A stretch of 64,000 bases of DNA from Phoenix dactylifera. Lineage: Eukaryota > Streptophyta > Magnoliopsida > Arecales > Arecaceae. The translations under genes were made by a program, and so were the position numbers. A model generated the notes under the pieces. That model saw only the letters and a program-made list of their open reading frames with translations. It was not told where the DNA came from and searched no databases. Where the stretch lies: assembly GCF_009389715.1 (NCBI RefSeq), contig NC_052395.1:18511528-18575527 (forward strand), read 5' to 3'. Below, piece by piece: positions 58,926 through 64,000 of this stretch; positions within the stretch are counted from its first letter, which is position 1; every line of letters starts with the position of its first letter.

Positions 58926-61900
58926 CTAAAGCCAATTGGTCATATATCTTAGGCCCATCTTCTCAAGGTGGGCTTCAGTCTTTTGCTGACTCAGCTGCTT
59001 AGTGAAAGGGTCTGCCACGTTATCCGCGGAGTCTACTCTCTGCACCTCTACATATTTCTTCTCCACATAGTCGCGTATGAGGTGAAAGCGCCGCTCTATA
59101 TGCTTAGACTTCTGATGAGACCTTGGCTCCTTAGCAAGGGCTATGGCGCCATTATTATCGCAGTAGAGTGTTATGGCATCTGATGTCATCACATCCAACT
59201 CTGCAATGAATTTCTTGAACCAGAAGCCTTCCTTAGCAGCTTCAGAGGCGGCGATGTATTCGGCTTCCATAGTAGAATCAGCAATGATCGGTTGTTTAGA
59301 ACTCTTCCAATTCACCGTACCACCATTGCACAAGAACACGTATCCAGATGTTGACTTCCTGTCATCGACATCAGTCATGAAGTCTGAATCTGTGTACCCT
59401 TCTACCTTTAACTCTGATGATCCTCCAAAAACCAAGAATAAATCTTTAGTTCTTCTCAAGTACTTAAGAATATTCTTCACAGCTGTCCAGTGTTCTTTAC
59501 CTGGATTCGACTGATATCTGCTTGTGACACTTACAGCAAGAGCTATATCAGGTCGTGTACATAGCATGGCATACATGAGGCTTCCTATTGCCGATGCATA
59601 AGGAATCTTGCTCATGCGATGAATCTCCTCAGGTGTGTCGGGGCACATCTTCTTGGAGAGATGAATTCCATGCCTTAGGGGTAAAAGACCCCTCTTGGAG
59701 TTTTCCATGCTGAACCTCTTCAGCACCTCCTCTATGTACATTTTCTGTGACAGGCCAAGCATCCTTTTAGATCTATTTTTATAGACCTTTATTCCCAAAA
59801 TATAGGATGCTTCCCCAAGGTCTTTCATGGAGAATTCTTTTGACAACCAGACCTTGACCGAGGTTAGCATGGGAATATCATTCCCAATCAGGAGAATGTC
59901 ATCTACGTACAGTACGAGAAAAGCGACAGCACTCCCACTAACCTTTTTATAAACACATGGTTCCTCCTCGTTTTTGATGAAATCAAACGTTTTGATTGTA
60001 TCATCGAAACGAGTGTTCCAACTCCGAGATGCTTGCTTTAGTCCATAGATGGACCTTTGCAGCTTGCAGACCTTGTGATCTCTATCACTGGAAGTGAAAC
60101 CCAAAGGCTGTTCCATATAGATATCTTCATCAAGATATCCATTCAGAAAAGCAGTTTTCACATCCATCTGCCAGATTTCATAGTCATGAAATGCTGCAAT
60201 GGCAAGCAATGTCCGGATGGATTTTAGCATGGCTACAGGTGAAAAGGTCTCCTGATAGTCAATACCTTCGCGCTGACTATACCCTTTCGCCACAAGCCTT
60301 GCCTTATAGGTCTCTACCTCTCCATCCGAACCTATTTTCCTTTTGTAGATCCATTTGCATCCAATAGGTACAATACCTTCTGGTGGATCTACTAAGGTCC
60401 AGACTTGGTTGGAATGCATGGAGTCTATCTCTGACTTCATAGCTTTCAGCCATTTCTCGGAATCGATATCAGATATCGCCTCGTTGTAGGTTTTGGGATC
60501 CTGTATGTGATCCCTATCTCCCACTAGGAACATTTCCTCGGTATCCTCTTCTAGTATACCTAAGTATCTATCGGGAGGATGGGAGACCCTACTAGATCTA
60601 CGAGGTGGTTGAGGGACATCGTGTACTGGCTCTGTATGAATGGGTTCTATAGGATCCATGACTCGTTGCTTTTCAGAGACTTTCTCTTCAAGCTCAATTT
60701 TCCTCCCACTGCCTCTATCAAGGATAAACTGATTTTCCAAGAAGATGGCATGACGGCTCACAAACACATTGTGATCCTCTGAGACGTAAAAATTGTATCC
60801 TAATGACTCTTTAGGATATCCTATAAAACGAGCACTTATGGTCCTAGCCTCTAACTTGTCCGCCTGTAGTCGCTTGACGTGGGCCGGACACCCCCAAATC
60901 TTGAGATGACCCAGACTTGGTTTCTTACCATGCCATATCTCATACGGTGTGGTAGGAACGGATTTAGAGGGAACTCTATTCAATAAATAAATCGCTGTGA
61001 GTAAGGCATCTCCCCAAAGGAACATAGGTAAATCAGTGAAGCTCATCATGGACCTGACCATATCCAATAGGGTCCGATTTCTCCTCTCTGACACCCCGTT
61101 GAGTTGAGGTGTACCCTGAGGTGTCCATCGTGAGACTATGCCGTTTTCTTTGAGATAGTCTCGGAATTCCCCACTAAGGTATTCTCCTCCCCGATCTGAT
61201 CGAAGAGCCTTAAGAGGTTTTCCAGTTTGTTTTTCTACTTCATTCTTGAACTCTTTGAACTTTTCAAAGGATTCAGACTTGTGTCTCATAAGATACACAT
61301 ACCCATACCGTGAATAATCATCGGTAAAGGTAATGAAGTAAGAATAACGTCCCCTGGCTAGCACATCGAATGGGCCACATACATCTGTATGTACTAGGGT
61401 AAGTATTTCAGTGGTCCTCTCCCCATGTCCTACAAAGGGTAGTCTAGCCATCTTTCCTTGAAGACAGGACTCGCAAACTGGATATGACTCGGAAGTCAAT
61501 GAACCTAAAAGCCCATCTTTATCCATTTTGTTCATTCTATCTTCTCCAATATGGCCAAGTCTGAGGTGCCACAAATATTTTTGGTTTATCTCATCTCTGG
61601 ATCTTTTGGATCCTTTGGCACTCACATCTTGCTCGGTAACATTCACAGATACATCCATATGTAAATGGTAGAGACTGTCAATCATAAAACCACGTGCGAC
61701 TATTTTATTTCTTAAATAAATAGAACAGCAGTCTTTGTCAAATGTAAAAACATGACCTTCCTGTGCTAGACATGAAACAGAAATCAAATTTCTGCTAGCA
61801 ACAGGTACATAATAACAGTCTCTAAGTATTAAACTAAATCCAGACGGTAGTCGCAGATGGTAGGTGCCCACAGCCACAGCAGCAACTTTTGCCCCGTTGC

Positions 61901-62891
61901 CAACCCGAAGGGTTACCGCACCTTCCGCCAGCCTTCTACTTTCCTTTAGACCCTGCATGGTAGTGCACAAATGAGCACTAGAACCAGAATCTATAACCCA
62001 ACTAGAAGTAGAAGAAACCGTTAGATTGGTTTCAATAATGAGCAAGTCTATACCTTCTGAAGGTGTGTCACCTTTCTTGTTCTTTAGGCTCTCGAGGTAT
62101 GAAGGACAGTTTCTCTTCCAGTGGCCTTCGACATTGCAGTGGAAACATTTTCCTTTGTCGTTAGCCTTTTTCTTTTGAACTTCCTTCTTTGGCTTCTTGT
62201 CTTTCTTCTGCTTCTTTGCAGGCTTCTTTTTCTTCCAAGTAGACTTTCTCTTGGAACCAGAAGTCAACTCAGCAGCGAGGACATTGCCCCTTGAACCTTT
62301 CAAGGCTCCCTCAGCAGTTACCAACATGTTGATTAGTTCAGTCTTAGTGCATTCAATCTTATTCATGTGGTAGTTTACTATAAACTGTCCAAATGAATCA
62401 GGAAGTGACTGTAGGATCAAATCCACTTGCAATTCCTTGTGCATGTCCATACCGAGCTTCTCAAGCTCCTCTAGGTCCTTAATCATGGTCAGACCGTGAT
62501 CATGGACAGACTGCCCTTCGCGCATCTTCGCTTTGAAAAGCCTCTTGGACACTTCAAAACGAGCTGTGCGACTCTGCTCACCATACAACTCTTGTAGGTG
62601 TGCCAGTATGTCCCTAGCAGTCTTTATATTTTCATGCTGGCATTGGAGTTCATTAGACATAGATGCCATCATATAGCATTTTACTCTAATGTCATCATCC
62701 AACCACTTTTTATGCATCTCACGCTGAACATCAGTGGGACGTGCTGGTAATGTGGGGATATCTGAATCGAGTATATAGCCTATCTTCTCACAATCCAAAA
62801 CTATTTTGAGATTTCTAAGCCAGTCCTTGTAATTGGTTCCAGTCAGTCGGTTGGTCTCAAGAATACGGGTCAAAGGGTTTGAAGCCGACAT
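58926..62891 (-). CDS. Ty1/copia Gag-Pol polyprotein, intact
   Basis: One 1,321-codon frame. In order: Gag of the UBN2/retrotran_gag type (about 1-215); a Lys-rich stretch; a CCHC zinc knuckle (C249, C252, H257, C262); aspartic protease with DSGS at 301-304; GAG-pre-integrase HHCC finger (H442, H447, C473, C476); integrase core with catalytic D503, D566 and E602; a GKKP-type motif near 655; reverse transcriptase about 828-1070 with YVDD at 995-998; RNase H about 1165-1300 with MEAEY and a [17 protein letters not shown] end. The order protease-integrase-RT-RNase H defines Ty1/copia. All catalytic motifs are present and there is no stop or frameshift. The stop codon lies 14 bp from the LTR. The start is the ATG opening a Gag typical of this group. 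Confidence 0.95.
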   Translation of the reverse strand: MSASNPLTRILETNRLTGTNYKDWLRNLKIVLDCEKIGYILDSDIPTLPARPTDVQREMHKKWLDDDIRVKCYMMASMSNELQCQHENIKTARDILAHLQELYGEQSRTARFEVSKRLFKAKMREGQSVHDHGLTMIKDLEELEKLGMDMHKELQVDLILQSLPDSFGQFIVNYHMNKIECTKTELINMLVTAEGALKGSRGNVLAAELTSGSKRKSTWKKKKPAKKQKKDKKPKKEVQKKKANDKGKCFHCNVEGHWKRNCPSYLESLKNKKGDTPSEGIDLLIIETNLTVSSTSSWVIDSGSSAHLCTTMQGLKESRRLAEGAVTLRVGNGAKVAAVAVGTYHLRLPSGFSLILRDCYYVPVASRNLISVSCLAQEGHVFTFDKDCCSIYLRNKIVARGFMIDSLYHLHMDVSVNVTEQDVSAKGSKRSRDEINQKYLWHLRLGHIGEDRMNKMDKDGLLGSLTSESYPVCESCLQGKMARLPFVGHGERTTEILTLVHTDVCGPFDVLARGRYSYFITFTDDYSRYGYVYLMRHKSESFEKFKEFKNEVEKQTGKPLKALRSDRGGEYLSGEFRDYLKENGIVSRWTPQGTPQLNGVSERRNRTLLDMVRSMMSFTDLPMFLWGDALLTAIYLLNRVPSKSVPTTPYEIWHGKKPSLGHLKIWGCPAHVKRLQADKLEARTISARFIGYPKESLGYNFYVSEDHNVFVSRHAIFLENQFILDRGSGRKIELEEKVSEKQRVMDPIEPIHTEPVHDVPQPPRRSSRVSHPPDRYLGILEEDTEEMFLVGDRDHIQDPKTYNEAISDIDSEKWLKAMKSEIDSMHSNQVWTLVDPPEGIVPIGCKWIYKRKIGSDGEVETYKARLVAKGYSQREGIDYQETFSPVAMLKSIRTLLAIAAFHDYEIWQMDVKTAFLNGYLDEDIYMEQPLGFTSSDRDHKVCKLQRSIYGLKQASRSWNTRFDDTIKTFDFIKNEEEPCVYKKVSGSAVAFLVLYVDDILLIGNDIPMLTSVKVWLSKEFSMKDLGEASYILGIKVYKNRSKRMLGLSQKMYIEEVLKRFSMENSKRGLLPLRHGIHLSKKMCPDTPEEIHRMSKIPYASAIGSLMYAMLCTRPDIALAVSVTSRYQSNPGKEHWTAVKNILKYLRRTKDLFLVFGGSSELKVEGYTDSDFMTDVDDRKSTSGYVFLCNGGTVNWKSSKQPIIADSTMEAEYIAASEAAKEGFWFKKFIAELDVMTSDAITLYCDNNGAIALAKEPRSHQKSKHIERRFHLIRDYVEKKYVEVQRVDSADNVADPFTKQLSQQKTEAHLEKMGLRYMTNWL

Positions 62892-64000
62892 TGTATCTGC
62901 AGAGAGTAAAGATTCTAGTTAGACTCTTGTACTTGATCCTAATCTGTCCTAAGGTCTTTTAGAACAAATGTGACTCCCACTATTTTCTCGAATTCCTCAC
63001 ACTCCCCTGGTAGGAAAACGGAAATCCCACACGACTAGGGTTTCTAGTGGGTATTGCGGTCCCACCAATTCACATGCCACCTCACCTAACAGTTATTGGT
63101 GACACATAGATGGATGAGTGTACAACTCTTGTACAATGCTTCTCAAGCATGTTGCAGTGCAACTTGGTCCCTAAGCCATGAAGACCTCACCTAACAGTTA
63201 TTGGTCCCATTTCTTAGTTAAGTCAGACCCACCGTATAACCGTAGGAATAAAGTCGTCATTGGGTCCTCACCTAACAGTTATTGGTGCCCAACCCCACCT
63301 TTACCCTACAACATCTCATGTCTATAGAGAGGTCCAGCCCCCCAATGCAACTTGACCACTGTATCCAGCCGAGACAAGTCAACATCAGAAAGGCCTTAGC
63401 AGCTCTACTACAGTGGAAGACCTATTGACTTAATATTGGTTAATCAGGTCTTAGTGTTTGCAACTTGAGCCTTTCATAAGAGGTAATCGAACAATTGGCC
63501 AGGTAAGCAGGTGGGAGGCTCCCCTTACTCAGAGAGTAAGGTCCTAATTAAGTAACCACCTTTCATGCTTTCCTAGACACCAATTAGATCAATTAATCTA
63601 ATATGACTTGCTCATGTCGGTTCACTCTCGACTTGATTGAGGAGGTTTTGATTTAGGTCTCAATTGGGTTTGCTACATCACATGTAGACCTATCTACCCG
63701 ACTCTCATTCACATCACATGCAAACGGCGCATTGCAGGCAGTTATAATCGCGGCAATAATTAAAGCTAAACTTTAACTAGGTGATGATCATGGATTCTAA
63801 TTAGGTCGTATTACAAGCACATGCACATCAATCGATCAAGTGGTCTTCAACTCTTGAATTGGATCCAAGCTTCCTTGATTCGATCCTTGATCAACTCTTG
63901 ATCCCATCGCCATCAACCGCTTAGACCCCTGTTCATCTCATGCATCGTCTTCGACTTGATCGTTGATGTACATCACATCACAGAAATACAACCAGATGTA
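62892..64000 (-). other. Untranslated leader of the Copia element
   Basis: At least 1.1 kb between the Gag start and the unseen 5' LTR. No primer site occurs up to the window end. It contains three exact copies of a 21-bp motif (63080, 63185, 63266) and no coding frame. Confidence 0.7.
63080..63286. repeat. Three exact 21-bp repeats in the Copia leader
   Basis: C followed by CTCACCTAACAGTTATTGGT occurs at 63080-63100, 63185-63205 and 63266-63286, with starts 105 and 81 bp apart and unrelated sequence between them. Confidence 0.9.

Larger units (their letters stand above)
56572..64000 (-). mobile_element. Ty1/copia LTR retrotransposon, cut by the window end
   Basis: Lies on the minus strand. 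In element order: leader (from beyond 64000 to 62892), intact polyprotein (62891-58926), purine tract (about 58921-58912), 3' LTR (58911-56572). The 5' LTR and primer site lie outside the window, so the target duplication cannot be checked; the left flank pentamer is CCGTC. An undisrupted 1,321-codon polyprotein suggests recent insertion. The LTR of 2,340 bp is long for a Copia element. Confidence 0.9.

Noticed and set aside
58968-60782. Plus-strand frames inside the polyprotein region
   Set aside because: Antisense shadows of the intact Gag-Pol frame.
63080-63286. Spaced exact repeats resembling a CRISPR array
   Set aside because: Only three repeats with uneven spacing, in a plant retrotransposon leader; CRISPR does not apply.

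Overview
The window is plant nuclear DNA: genes with GT-AG introns, long AT-rich intergenic DNA, microsatellites and many transposable elements. The gene set (a CNGC4-type channel, an auxin-receptor F-box gene, an STP-type hexose transporter, an ARM-repeat protein, a dynein light chain) is typical of angiosperms. The style of the sugar transporter and the MITE families suggest a monocot, perhaps a palm; that is inference from memory.

Layout. 578-5294: a decayed hAT transposon with recognisable ends and transposase remnants. 5871-7395: a small non-autonomous Copia-type LTR element whose interior is a 75-bp minisatellite. 8611-13177: an intact seven-exon CNGC4-like channel gene, plus strand. 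13.7-20.4 kb: gene-poor, with a TIR element of about 1.1 kb inserted into a short tandem repeat, a well-preserved Harbinger-type MITE, and two adjacent foldback-like units built from a repeat of about 110 bp. 21592-26018: a TIR1/AFB-family gene with three reading-frame breaks and a lost auxin-binding arginine. 26966-27299, minus strand: a dynein light chain gene cut short by a stop codon. 32579-34288: an intact single-exon ARM-repeat protein. 37.5-40.1 kb: an LTR-like direct repeat pair and a tandem tRNA-Gly locus (one intact, two broken). 47649-50659: an intact four-exon STP-type sugar/H+ symporter with a TATA box. 56572 to the window end: the 3' LTR, intact polyprotein and leader of a Ty1/copia retrotransposon on the minus strand.

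The genes do not form a pathway or cluster. I see no clearly new biological system. The points most worth checking are: the AFB-like gene that has lost auxin-contact residues, the nonsense codon in an otherwise conserved LC8 protein, the palindrome cluster and promoter-adjacent dyad in the 2.3-kb Copia LTR, the foldback-like units upstream of the AFB-like gene, and the minisatellite-bearing mini-Copia element.
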